In this document: positions 43,838-56,252 of the stretch, one piece after another
Layout: the number at the start of each line of letters is the position of its first letter
How positions within the stretch are numbered: position 1 is the first letter of the stretch
NCBI GenBank assembly: GCA_040437565.1
Contig: JBDOQK010000070.1
Coordinates: 62,001-126,000, forward strand
Length of the DNA stretch: 64,000 nucleotides
Source: Albugo candida
Lineage: Eukaryota; Oomycota; Peronosporomycetes; Albuginales
Direction: 5' to 3'
Notes under the pieces: model-generated
What the model saw: only the letters and a program-made list of their open reading frames with translations
What the model was told of the DNA's origin: nothing
The model's database searches: none
Made by a program: the position numbers and the translations under genes

Positions 43838-45325
43838 AGCCGTTCATGTGAGGTAGGACTTTGCATGTGATGGGTGTTGCAGTTGACGCGCAAACCCTTG
43901 AGGAACTGTCAGGAAACGATCTCTTTTAACAGTGACAGCCGCAAAAATCACTTCCGAAGTTCCATCCTCCGTTCGGCGTTACCTAATTGGAGGATGTCTC
44001 AGCCATATACCGGCACGTCCTCGATCATTTTGCCTTTGATAGATTCTCGCTGGCTCGACTTACATTCTGATCAGCTTGATGATGTCGTCATTTGGCCAGG
44101 GTGAGAGCCAGGGCCATGCATCGTAGTCAATACTTTATTACAAGTCTATGATCTGGTGGCGACCTACTCACCAGCACAACACATCAGGAGTTATTGCCAT
44201 ATGTTGTAACCTGGAATTGAAGAAGACGAATAGAGGCAGTGGATCCCACACGAGTCCGTTGCATTCTTGAAGCCAGTCAAATCATGAAAGCAATAGTTTT
44301 TCCTGACAAGGCATTATAACAGAGATGAAGTTAAGTGCTGCTTGTGAACAACACCACCGTTTCAGAGAAAAATTATCTGTGACAGCCCGGCAAAAATTTG
44401 ACTTCTATAAAATGCAACTAATTTTGGAAGCTAATGAACTCTTGCTCTTACTGTGTTCGAGAAACAACTTTATTCATTTTTCGGTAGTATACATCTTAGT
44501 TGAGATAGAAATTATAAATGTTCTGCTCAAGTATAGCTTATTCATGTAAGCGATTATCCAGCAATTATAAGCATTTTGGCCGAGATGAATATGTCGGCCA
44601 GCTAAAATCTTACATTATCAGTTTGTTCGGTCAGAAATATCTCGGACTGTTCCTAACCAATAATGATGTTGACCTAGTTCAAATCAATCTGGCGTCACAT
44701 TCTTCATTCACTCAAGAAGATCGTAGTGAATTCACGATATTTTGTATTGATCAAAGTGTGTGGTCGATTATTTGACTACCTTCAAGATCAAGAAAACAAC
44801 GTAAAATTTATCAATTATACTATTTATGTTTTTACACATTTGTTACTAATGCACTTAAAAATGTATCTACTAATTGACTACCCTGGATGCCTAGGCTATC
44901 CTAACAACAGATATGGGAACATGAGGATTTTCTACCACTTTTTTCAAGAAACTTGATTTGTATACCAGAATTTTAAAAACAGTAAAAAAATTACCAATTC
45001 GCACAACTCCAATGTTAAACAACAAAAAATATGGTCTGTGTACCTCCATAGTTTGGAAAATATGAAAACTATACCAAAAAGTCTAAAGTCTACACATTCT
45101 TGAGTGCCTCACCGCTGGTACATTCGCATCTGTCGACTATGATGACTGTGGACAATGAAGGCTACGTTAAAGAGATACACGAGTCAAGTGACGACTGATG
45201 TCGAGAGGACCGGACAGACGGGCGGAAATATTTCTACTCACGTGACTACGCCAGTCGCGACGACATATCAAGTGCGGTAATTAAATACAACGAAAAACTC
45301 GGACGGGCGTTTCGCATCATATCGA

Positions 45326-46900
45326 GTGACCACAGACGCTACAAAGCGTTGTGTTTCGATCCAGAGTGCAGCTTCGCAGTCGCTTTTCCGTATGGAAGGC
45401 GATTTGAGTCGCCTCATACGTTTCTACCGCATACATGCGAGGCTACGAGGGTTGACTTGGCTTCGTACAAAGCGAGTGGTGGGACAAGACTTCATACGTC
45501 ACTTTGATTGATCCATCCCTTCAGTTCTTTGTTGATAACGGTCGTGAATCCAGTCCAGAGGAGCGGCAGAAGAAGCTAACGGCTGATGAGCGTCGATTGA
45601 CGTACCAGACTTTTTGTGGCGACGCGCCCATCCGGCTCAAAGCGAGACTCTTCGATGAAGATCGCACGAAGGATCAGTTCATCTTGCCACAAGTACACGA
45701 AATGAACAAGCGCGGACACAAGGACAATGTCGCGTTGCCTGTGAACAAAACTTTTCGGGTCATCATCGTATACAAGCCCGATACTCATGTGCTTCGCGCA
45801 TTTGCAGATCGCGGTATCAATCTGGATGGCACGTTTATAAAGCACAAGTATGGCGTACTCTTTCTTGTCGCTTGCCTCAGAAGCAGCAACAATGAGATTC
45901 AAATTGCCGTGGTCGCTCGGATGTCAGGTGAGATTAAGATAATTGGTCATAATTCCTGCAATCACTGCTACGCTTTATAAAATTGCCACCATTCTTCATC
46001 TCCATCCGTGATAAGGGTCTCGTTCCGGCGATCCGAGTTAAAGCAAGTGAAATCTCTCGCTTCGTTTGTGTTTGTCACATGCTCGCGAACATTAGGGTCA
46101 AGGTTCACGATGCGACACTGAAGGACCAGGAATGGAAGCTGGCCAACTCATTGACGGTTGCGTCTTTCGAAAGTCAAGCCAGTGAGCTGAAGTAAAAAAA
46201 TGCAAAAGCCTGCAATGGCTACTCGATGCAGACAAGCTCAAATGGCTTGCCGCGTATTGTCTACGTCCACCATTTGGGACCATGACGAGCAGCAATGTGG
46301 AGTCTGTTAATAACTTCTTGCTAAAACCTAGAGAGAAGCCACTTCTGGACTGTCTCTTGATGGTGGAAAAGTAAGAAGGGATCAAGTGGGTTAAGTTCGT
46401 TGCCAGATCGGCTTCTTGGGGGGAGCTCACGGCGTTAGGAATTCGAGCGCAAGCGCTTTATCTCTGTTGTTGACAAGATAGAAAATATCCCGAGTTGACT
46501 ATCGTCGTTGGTGGTCAAGCTGAGGAAAGATGGAGAGCTGCGTGTCGAGTATTCTGTCGACCTAGATAATTATGAAAATTTGTGTTCTTGTGGCTACTTT
46601 GGCTACATGAAAAGGCCATGTTCTCATTCCTATGCGGATTTTCGGTCCGTCAACAAGCTCTCGCTACTCAAGCCTTCCTGCGATTTGTCGTGGACCAAAG
46701 AGGTGTACCAGCGTGCTTACGACCCCTTGGTGAATATTATTGCATGCGTGATGACGGATGAATTGACGCGTTTCGAAAAGCTTCGTCCGCTCGCGGTGCC
46801 GAAGAAGCGTGGCCGGACGAAGAAGTCGAAGCAAATCTATCCTCAGATTGCCACAGAAAGCCTTGAAGAAGCGCACCAACAAATGCACTATATGCGGTAA
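45326..46900 (+). pseudogene. Decayed MULE/MuDR-type transposase with SWIM zinc finger
   Basis: Successive frames carry the parts of one protein in order. First is an N-terminal piece (45326-45511). Next is a central piece (45504-45980) with INLDGTFIKHKYGVLFLVAC, matching the start of the MULE transposase DDE domain. A short piece at 45983-46195 (GLVPAIRVKA, FVCVCHMLANIR) fits the middle of that domain. The C-terminal piece (46508-46900) has CSCGYFGYMKRPCSHSYA, a SWIM C-x-C-xn-C-x-H finger, and a basic tail. Stops and shifts between the pieces show it is inactive. Terminal inverted repeats were not confirmed. Confidence 0.75.
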
Positions 46901-48304
46901 CTACGACCACAACAAGCACACCTACAAGGGCTAATCTCTCACTTGTGATACCCCGATATATATTGCATATATTAATGCGATCTGGATGGTATATTTTTCA
47001 TATATTTACAATTTCGCCCGTAAGAATTTCATTTTGGTGTAAATTCCATATTGGCAAAATGAACGAAGTGGTATATATTTCAAAGTTTTAAACTTTCGGT
47101 ACACAAATCAGACTATCCAAAAGTTGTAGAAAGTCCCAAGGTCCTCAACATATATATCTAAAAATTCTTCCTGAAAATACCTGTGAGAGATGATGGAATG
47201 TCTTTTTAATCATACTCTTGTGTCGCGGTAGCCTCAAAACCGCAACCGCTCAATACGAAACTGTGTCCAGCGTGTCAATGTTTCAAAGTTGTAAATTTGT
47301 ATAAATGTCCAGAATTACCGTGTTTTGCAAAGTGGTACGCGCACACTACAGTGAACAGAGCCATTCAACTTGGAGTAGGATTCGGGTTGCACATGCAGTT
47401 CTACTTTCCAGTGTCGGACCCGCAGCAATGATCGTCGACTTTTAAAAAAAGTCCACCAAATGCTCGTTGCTTTGCGAGTTGATCCAACATATTTGCAAGC
47501 CGAATGCGTTTCTCTTGATCGTAATACCGTCTTCGGAAGTACAGAACGTGGGCACTAAACTTGGTGCAGATCACGGAAAGTGCTGGAACTGTTGGAGTCG
47601 CTGATCGCTGATCGAACAAACGATGATTCCTATCTTTCATGACGAAGTGCAGCTACACCTCTTGCAATGCAAGCCATGAATCTGACATAATTTGTTGATA
47701 ATCCTTCCATGCTGGCCGTAGCGTCGGCACAATTACACATGTAATATGCCGCCAGCATAGTCGAGAGGAAAAAACTAATCCCAACTAGGAAGAATCTCCT
47801 TCCTTAATCGAGCCGTGTGATCGCACTCGAGAAAGAAATGCTGGTCGAATTCCACTGCGCCACACGAAGGCTGCGTGCACAATATAATGTTAGGCTATAT
47901 GTCCTTTAAAAGCCAGAAACTAGATCGAANNNNNNNNNNNNNNNNNNNNNNNNNNNNNNNNNNNNNNNNNNNNNNNNNNNNNNNNNNNNNNNNNNNNNNN
48001 NNNNNNNNNNNNNNNNNNNNNNNNNNNNNGCTGATCGCTGATCGAACAAACGATGATTCCTATCTTTCATGACGAAGTGCAGCTACACCTCTTGCAATGC
48101 AAGCCATGAATCTGACATAATTTGTTGATAATCCTTCCATGCTGGCCGTAGCGTCGGCACAATTACACATGTAATATGCCGCCAGCATAGTCGAGAGGAA
48201 AAAACTAATCCCAACTAGGAAGAATCTCCTTCCTTAATCGAGCCGTGTGATCGCACTCGAGAAAGAAATGCTGGTCGAATTCCACTGCGCCACACGAAGG
48301 CTGC
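46901..48304. other. AT-rich sequence, no gene seen
   Basis: About 1.4 kb containing the gap 47930-48029 and its flanking duplication. No coding sequence recognised. Confidence 0.5.
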
Positions 48305-48359
48305 GTGCACAATATAATGTTAGGCTATATGTCCTTTAAAAGCCAGAAACTAGATCGAA
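47600..48359. repeat. Gap-flanking exact duplication (330 bp, gap 47930-48029)
   Basis: 47600-47929 equals 48030-48359, the longest exact gap-flank repeat fully inside the window. Confidence 0.9.
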
Positions 48360-48517
48360 GTGGCAACATCCGAAAGGCCAGACGAAACTTTATATCTTTG
48401 AAAATGGATAGGAGAAGTTTCCGAATATGTCGTGATGTAGTCATAAATGTCTCAACTCGTTGGGAATCCAGTGCGTCCGATCTCTCCCGGGAAGACCGAT
48501 GTGTCAACATCGGATGA
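48305..48517 (+). pseudogene. Possible hAT-type transposase fragment
   Basis: A 70-aa frame contains DVVINVSTRWESSASDLSRE, resembling the hAT block with Thr-Arg-Trp-Asn-Ser. It is a single short motif match and could be chance. Confidence 0.3.
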
Positions 48518-51500
48518 CTCTTGGTTGTTTTGGGAGGTTCCCAGACGATTCGTGTGAATGGAGCGCGTGAAATCAATGGGGAAGAATACTCTCCTTGCTT
48601 TATACTCTCACATAAAACAACATGCCACTTTCGTTTGGTTGGGGACCTAGTGATGAGACATCGAGTGGATACGCTCTAGTATTTAAGTGACTTCACTGTA
48701 AAGGCGACTAAGCAACCATTCTTCAGCCATATCCGATGTATTCGGCATTTCGTCGTTGTAGGCTGCGAATCTCGGAAAGCGTAGCAAGCGATTTTCGTTA
48801 TGTGCGATGTGGTTCGTTCACCATTCCAAGATGGTACAAAGGATTTGCGTACTCGGATTACGAGTAGGAGCTTCATAATGTAATTCTTGGGAAAATTCAA
48901 ATCCGTGATTGTGATGCCCCACTTCATCTGATGCTGCACTTTAAATTCTTGTTTCCACCAAGATGTGCTACTCCATTGTTAAAAAAATATATACAGCATC
49001 GTGGTTGTCTACTTCATTTTTTGTGACTAGTATTGCACGAAGTCAGGTTCAAGTCCTGTACATTTATTCTTTGCAAAAGTATATGTGAAAGTAAAGATGG
49101 ATTCGAAGGACAGCGCGGCGCTATTTTTTTCCACCGCACATATACATTACATGGAGCGTTGCCTTAAATAAATATGAAAATAACTTCACCAACTGGCAAA
49201 TTTATCAAATGCAATTTCGAGCACTACACTATCGAAGGACATACGGATTGCATACCGTTTTCTTTATAGAATGAGATGATGGTGAAACATGGGTTCAGTT
49301 TATCTAATCCCAAAAAGCTTTCCTCATATTTATAGATGATAAAGGCGAAAATACTGTCAAGACAAACTCAAAATAGTCAAAAAAGAGCTTAACATCCTCA
49401 CTTACCAGTGGAAAAAACATGTGTCATATAAAGCTTCACGGAGGAAATGAAGTAATCGGTTAAAATGCCAAAAATTCTTTGCAAGACTGACTTTCAAAAC
49501 ATTTTACGCCCTAGATAAGAAAAGTTTGCTCGTGGCATATGCCCAACATCTGAGGACTCAGGCAACTCGACAGCTATCACTGCCCTCTTTCCGACATCGT
49601 ACGTCGATAGATTGGGAAAGGTCTCTGCTGCGACGCCAATGTCATTTGCTGACACAAACAAGATGAAAGGATTGAGTCGGCGGCGGGCGTAGCTTCACAA
49701 GTGTGGCTTAAGGTTCTGCGTGTACATTAAAAATGGCACATATTTTGTGGAAGTGGTATAAGATCATTACATGGTTCGCACCAGGAGTACTTTTCCACGA
49801 TTGATGGTCAATCATCGGACAAGCATATGATACATAGAGAGAAGTTGAATAAGCTCTTTCCCAAATCAACAATGACTGCGTCGAATAGGAGCAGACACCC
49901 TGAGACCACTTTAAGGAAAGTAGCCTGATCGGAACTACATAGTTGTCGTCATGTCGTTCAGCCAAAACATCACAGACGATAAATAATATCAAACTAAACA
50001 CTGTTCAGAGCTATGTCGACGTGATAATTTTCAACGTGTTGTGTATGACGAAGCTTTGTGCTTTATCTCTAAAAAAAGCACCATGTGAATGGCAACATTT
50101 CAGCAGATAGAGTTGGCACAAGGAGAATTAAGCATAATAATCTTGTCGAATTGCCGTGTGCAACCTCTGGGTATTCTATTTGATTTTCTACTCTATTCCC
50201 TCTGGCTATCACGCAATGAGTAATATATCAGACACAATCCAAGCCACCAAACATAGAACGCTTGGATTTGTGGTGAGGAAGAACAACAAGGGGCAACTTG
50301 ATGTCGACTTCGAGTTCTTACTGTCACTATCGCTAATAAAATAGAGCATAATCTGGATAGTATGGTTGCAGCAAACCGATAGTAGTAGTCATCACCATAA
50401 AGAGTGCTTGAAAGTCTTTGCTGGTTTTCAAGGGCCTGTTTCTTCTCGCATGACGGAACAGCGCTTGGTGACTATGTTGCCATGGGCAATAAAATGAAGT
50501 TGAAAAACGCAATATGTGAGGGACAATCTTCAGCTGATGCTCTCACGAAACTTTTCTTACACTTTATCGATGTGAAGTCGAATGTGCCGCATCTATCTGA
50601 CTCCTACAAAGCTTCGGAATTTGATAATAACATAAGTGGCCAAAGTAAGGTTTGATCTGGTCTAACGTCAAGAACCAGTTTGGTAGACACTTGCCGTCTT
50701 GATCTTCTAAACCTCTTCGTATTGATTATGCGTGATCATAAGCCTTTACTCTCATTTAATAAAGCTTTTAGTGATAAATGCGGCGATGCTCACGCATTTT
50801 ACACAATTTATCAGTATCATGTGGCAAAGGGTAGCGTTTAGGTCGGAGTTAAGCAGCATCTAGAAACGGCAGTGGGTATTTCTAGGGCTGTATAATATAT
50901 CATCAAACAGGAACAAATCTAGAATGATTAAGCTCAGTTGTGGTTGCTGAAGCGTAAACATTACTGGTTAGTCCTATGTAAAAATCAAACAGATTGGCAT
51001 TGCTAGTATGCGCTGGACAGCTGTAGTGATTTGCACAGACGATACCGAATTTTGTACAACGAAACAGTTATATACCTACATAAGAAAGGACGAACTGGGC
51101 AATGTCCACAATGTTCCGACGATTCTAGAATAATGTACACTTGCCAGGTAGCTAAAATACGTATTTTGTATGAATTCAATAAAAGCTGCGAAGACAAAAG
51201 CATGTAAATGGGTTCTTAGCTCAAGGTGCGCCGCCGTACTTAAGAACAATTCAGAAAGCCCGCTGTTTACCTAATCAAACATTGCGCCTGATTTTTTTGA
51301 GATAAAGAATGTCGTTCTGCTTTCTTTATCTACAAATTCTCCGCTCCAGCACGTAGAAAGAGTTCAACGCACGTATTCTATAATATCAAATGTTGTAACT
51401 TGCTAGGTTTAAGGGAAAGCATGCCCCCGCACGTCTTTCTGTGCTCTATAAGTGCTGCGCTTCCGTATGTGTGAACAACGCAGGAGCACACTTCTTACAC

Positions 51501-51741
51501 TATTGGATTTTTCTTCTATTTATCACTTTCGAGTTTGAGCATGCTCCCGCACATCCTTTTGCCCTTTTCATCTATATATGATGCACTCCCTACTTATAAA
51601 GAATGCATCCTTTTGCATTTTCTAATAGCTAACCTATTCGGTCGCTAGGTTTCAAGGTAAAGCATAATATTGCGGGCGGAGATACACGCTTCTAGATCCT
51701 GAAAGTCCGTAATTATTGAAAGCCAACCAAACTCATACAAC
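48518..51741. other. Repeat-rich DNA, no intact gene
   Basis: About 3.2 kb. A frame at 50404-50655 (+) includes SSADALTKLFLHFID, loosely like the copia tail Ala-Asp-x-x-Thr-Lys. Otherwise unrecognised, with many stops. The right end includes the upstream region of the aspartic-peptidase-like gene. Confidence 0.45.
51404..51675 (+). repeat. Duplicated upstream elements before the aspartic-peptidase-like gene
   Basis: GCTAGGTTTAAGGGAAAGCAT near 51404 recurs as GCTAGGTTTCAAGGTAAAGCAT-like sequence near 51645. AGCATGCCCCCGCAC near 51418 recurs as AGCATGCTCCCGCAC near 51538. They suggest a degenerate tandem duplication about 120-240 bp upstream of the ATG. Confidence 0.6.
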
Positions 51742-52847
51742 ATGAAAGTACTCGCTCTGAAGGCGTACGTTGTTCTTATGCTTGGTGTGCCACCAGCGTG
51801 CCGTCACTTTGTGGACGCTATAATAGGGTTGAAAGTTTATATACACCCGAAAATCGTCAGCAACAAAGGCCATTTGTTGCTTGAATCGATTGAATTGAGT
51901 GAGAAGTATACTGTCTCGATTGCGTCTTGTACTAGCATGCTGCGAAATGTGGTAGCTAAGAAACTAATGAAGCCTAAACCTCAAAGAATCCGTTTTCGAA
52001 GCTGAAAGATTTCTTTTTGACAAGCCGTTATGGTCGGAGCTCATTGACACAATTCGAAGGCGAGTCATCGACAAGCCTGCTTCGAAATTCAGATAGTACA
52101 GATGAAGATATGAGAGAAATTTCAGAGGACACAAATGATATGTGGGAATTGCCATATGATTCTACGGTGGTGTCGGTCGGCTCTGCTTCATATACAGCAC
52201 ATTGGAATATGGATGGAGAGTCTCTGAAAAGATGGTTCCAAAAAGAACTGCTGTACGCTTCCAGGTCGAAAATAATGATGAATGCTCAAGCTTATGCGAA
52301 AAGACATCGAGGAGTTTATACTTATGAGTGGACAGCAAAGAAAGGCTACGTGTTCAATCTCGGACGTCCAGAAGTGACCCTGGTAAACCCCGTCGAAATA
52401 GAACAAGATGAATTGCTGGGTGTGATATTTGCCGAATCGATGGGTCAGAGAAATGTGCGAATAGATTTTGATATAGAAGCTATCAGGATTCCATCATCAA
52501 ATTATGCAACCGTCCAATCTACTCTCAGTGATCAAAATATTCATACAGTACGAGATGGAAATGGGCGCGTTCACTTCAAAGGAAAATGCTCCGATTTTGA
52601 CTCACTCCAGAAACGCTCTACCTCTCGCAGCATAATGACGCTAAGGCTATCAAAAGGAACATCAAGAGGATACTTCCAAATCGATCCCAACGCATACACC
52701 ATAATAACTGATGAAATTTGTACGGTCCCAATTGAAGCTTCTGGGGATGAGACAATAATACTGGGTACTCCATTATTGAAAGCCTACTCTGTCATTTTCG
52801 AAAACACGAGAGACAAATTGATTTTTTTCCTGCTTCCCAAAGAATAG
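51742..52847 (+). pseudogene. Secreted aspartic-peptidase-like protein, frameshifted, active-site motif altered
   Basis: The ATG at 51742 starts a signal-peptide-like sequence (MKVLALKAYVVLMLGVPPAC), and that frame stops at 52005. A second frame, open from 51978 to the TAA at 52847, continues the protein. The switch needs a one-base shift near 51978-52003 or a short intron I could not place. The second part matches the C-terminal lobe of pepsin-type enzymes: IPSSNYATVQ, IMTLRLSKG, YFQIDPNAY, and ILGTPLLKAYSVIFENT, the final Gly-x-x-x-Leu-x-x-Tyr block. Where active peptidases have Asp-Thr/Ser-Gly-Thr nine residues before the Pro, this protein has DFDIE: the Asp stays but Gly and Thr are lost. 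It is probably a non-peptidase relative or a pseudogene. Confidence 0.55.
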
Positions 52848-54594
52848 CAATTGCTGAAAATGCTTCTCAACTATAAGTAATCATCAGTTTGCTGAGGTGC
52901 AACACAAATGAGACGTAACAGTTGGTTCAGGGCGATAACATAAAAATAAATAATGGGTTACAAGATTAGTTTGATTGTTTTCGAGAACAAAAAGTGGTTA
53001 GTTGTGGCATAATGCTTAGAGCTGAGAGTTTGGGTAGCTCGAGAGCTAAGGCCTCCAAACTTATTGTACTGATAATAGCCTCCGCTCGGATACATCATAG
53101 CAAAGTCCGCTGCAAGCCAAACCATGGAGGGGATTCAGCCGTCGGGAACGAATGTCAGACGCTAAAAAATGACCATGATATTGATGATATCTTGCATTCA
53201 CTCTTGCTTTCTTGGTTTGATCATTGCTTGTTCAAGGCTCTGAAAAATACATGCATCGACATAGCTGTCTTGTTGCCTTACATTTAGATAATGAAATGAT
53301 TCAGACGTAAATTGTGTGCTTTCTCTTCTCCATAAACATTGACAAGATCACTGATGAATGCACCACGCGTTAAGTAAGAAAATCATGCAAGAGATTTTAT
53401 CAAAGCGCGTTGAATGCGGCGCACCCAACAAGTCATCACACCGCCGGGTTATATTCGAATCGGGGGTGAAGTATAGAGCATTATGAGCCGTACATAAATA
53501 AAGTGATGACGTGGTTGGTACCAGAGATCCTTTTTCAACATCTAAAGCTAATTGTCGAAACAGTAACGCTCAAGCAATCTCCCTTTTCAATCCCAGAAGA
53601 TAACAAATGCATAGATAAAAGTAACGAAGCCCGAGTTTAAAAAATCTCAACAATCTTTATCTCTGTCAAGCAGAAGAAACTCTAACCAGCGATGAAAACG
53701 ATGATATAAAGTTGCCTAAAGTATGAGCGTCCAAATGATCTTCAACATCTCGTGTCCAATGGTTCCTAGCTTTCTCAGCAAATTTTGAGCAGGATTGTAT
53801 GGTAGATTGTCAACCAATTGCGCATGGTGAATCCATGCAGCAATTGCAAGGGCTCAGTTGAATGTGTCTATATTACGAAAATTATCTTTAAAAAAAGATA
53901 TACAATCAATTGCGAAACGACTCAACTCAGATACAAATTGGGTGTTATCAGTAATTGGTCTTGCATCGTTAGCTCTGCAGGAAGCAACTCCGTGACCCGA
54001 GTGATGAAAGTCGGCGCTGTAAATTCACAAATTGAAATTATCGATCACCTCTTTCGAATATTTTCAATGACACTGAGCGCAAAGTGGAGTCAATGTCGCA
54101 NNNNNNNNNNNNNNNNNNNNNNNNNNNNNNNNNNNNNNNNNNNNNNNNNNNNNNNNNNNNNNNNNNNNNNNNNNNNNNNNNNNNNNNNNNNNNNNNNNNN
54201 TGCGAAACGACTCAACTCAGATACAAATTGGGTGTTATCAGTAATTGGTCTTGCATCGTTAGCTCTGCAGGAAGCAACTCCGTGACCCGAGTGATGAAAG
54301 TCGGCGCTGTAAATTCACAAATTGAAATTATCGATCACCTCTTTCGAATATTTTCAATGACACTGAGCGCAAAGTGGAGTCAATGTCGCATGTGAAATCA
54401 AACAATGCTTACTTTCTGATCAACTCCAATTGTTTCTTAGTAGTACGACACAGCAGCTGATCAAGGTCCAGGTAGATATTCACCAAGCCGCCTATATCCT
54501 TGACGTATCCTGCATAAAGACTGATAAAAAATAGACCGAACTAAATTATCGCAAACACCTTTGATCGTTCAAAGTAGAGCCACTTTTTTTAGGA
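52848..54594. other. Intergenic/repeat DNA, no gene seen
   Basis: About 1.7 kb including the gap 54101-54200. Short ORFs only. A segment near 53505-53560 resembles 49750-49805, so a low-copy repeat is likely. Confidence 0.45.
53911..54390. repeat. Gap-flanking exact duplication (190 bp, gap 54101-54200)
   Basis: 53911-54100 equals 54201-54390. Confidence 0.9.
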
Positions 54595-54841
54595 TTGTTT
54601 GCTATAGTTTTACAAACAAGCTTGTTTAGTCTCTTTCTCCTTCGTACAATTCCGATCAGACAATACAGTGTGATCGGGGAGTCACAGTCTGCAGAAGGTA
54701 AAGTATTCCGATTTTCGGTGATCTTTTTTTTTTTTGAGAGAGTTAGATGGCGGTGTGGTGTAGTTGCCAGCCGTCTTGACACGTCAGAAGCTTTACATAA
54801 GTTGGATGGTATTCACGAGGAGGATATTTTCTCCGACGAGG

Positions 54842-54990
54842 TGTTGAAAGAACCTAACAATGTGGTCTAGGTTTCTAGTCGCACTTGAAATTTAGTTTAA
54901 ACGATTGGTTAGGATTTTAATTTTCTAAAAAAGAAAACCTCAGTTTTGGGAAGTTTCCTGGAACACCGCATCTTCGCTCACCTGCCAACA
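54842..54990 (+). repeat. 5' LTR (149 bp)
   Basis: TGTTG...CAACA termini, same length as the 3' copy. The gag-like ATG lies only 4 bp beyond its end, leaving no usual room for a primer-binding site before the coding frame. Confidence 0.9.
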
Positions 54991-56239
54991 AATTATGAGC
55001 CCAACCAAGATTCCACCAGCCAAGACCATGGAAGAATCCGACGGATCAGATGAGTCGAAGATGGACCGAATGATGATGCTGCTGGATACACTCGGAAATC
55101 GACTGGACAAGATAGAAACCGAGCGGAGCGTCGGTTTGCCCGTACCAGCACCACCCGCGCGAGCGGAGAGCTTATTTGCTGGGTCGCGAAACCAAGGACA
55201 GGGTTTGACAATGTCATCCCTGGATGCAAAACCAATGCAGCATCGTGGAAGCGGGATGAGGAGAAGCTTTGTCTATGCCATGCAACATAATGCGCTGGAC
55301 GGGCTAAACCGAGTGAGATTCCCAGCAANNNNNNNNNNNNNNNNNNNNNNNNNNNNNNNNNNNNNNNNNNNNNNNNNNNNNNNNNNNNNNNNNNNNNNNN
55401 NNNNNNNNNNNNNNNNNNNNNNNNNNNNAATGGATGAAGCGCATCCGGTTCTCACGCCTATCGGTCAGGACTACAGTGATAGTACAACATCAAACTCGGA
55501 CTGCTTGGGGATAAGTTCAGTCAAGAAGCCAACTATCAAGAAGTTACAGTCTTTGGCGGGCAGCCTTTTGTGGATTGCGCGCTGCACGCGTCCAGACATA
55601 AGTTTTGCTGTGCATAAGCTGACGAGACGTACTCATGCACCAACAAAAGCCGATTGGGCGTTAGGTGTCAGAGTGGTGAAGTATCTTCAGGGTACAAAAA
55701 GTCTGAAGCTCTATTTGGGTGGTGAAGTATGCACGAATTCCAGAGAAGTCACTCTGGAAGCTTTTTCGGATGCTGATTACGCACCAGATGATGTAACGAG
55801 AAAGAGCATATCTGGTACAGCATTCACTTTGAATGGAATGACGATCAGCTGGTCATGCAAGAAGCAGCACTCAGTAGCATTATCGACGATAGAAGCAGAG
55901 TTTGTAGCAGCATCGAAGGCATCGCAGGAATTATTCAGCGAGTTAATAGCCAAAGTGAAGGAGCCAATGATCTAGTGGATGGATAACCAGACGGCTATCA
56001 GTCAATTTTTCAACGAAGCTACTTCAATCAAGGCAAAACATATCGACGTCCGACTAAAATTCGTCAGAGCTAACGTGGTCAGAAAAATAATCGCACCTAG
56101 GTACGTACATACGTCGAAGATGATGGCCGACTTGCAGACGAAGGCGTTTTCGACGCCAAGATTTCTTCAGCTAAGGGAGTTATGGCAGTTAAGGGATCGG
56201 ACAATGCAAGTTAAAGGTGACACAACTTCAAGTGCAACC

Positions 56240-56252
56240 GGAAAGGAAGGAG
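56240..56252 (+). promoter_or_regulatory. Polypurine tract
   Basis: GGAAAGGAAGGAG, 13 purines immediately before the 3' LTR, in the position of the plus-strand primer of LTR elements. Confidence 0.8.

Larger units (their letters stand above)
38841..44960. other. Repeat-rich DNA without recognisable genes
   Basis: About 6 kb, AT-rich, full of stops, with gaps 39516-39615, 40266-40365, 41871-41970 and 43672-43771. No flank duplication is seen at the first. Short ORFs such as 41020-41244 (-, 74 aa, ATG start, GRWYLIEWDVARSL) and 42785-43084 (-) are open but match nothing I know. It is probably old transposon sequence. Confidence 0.5.
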
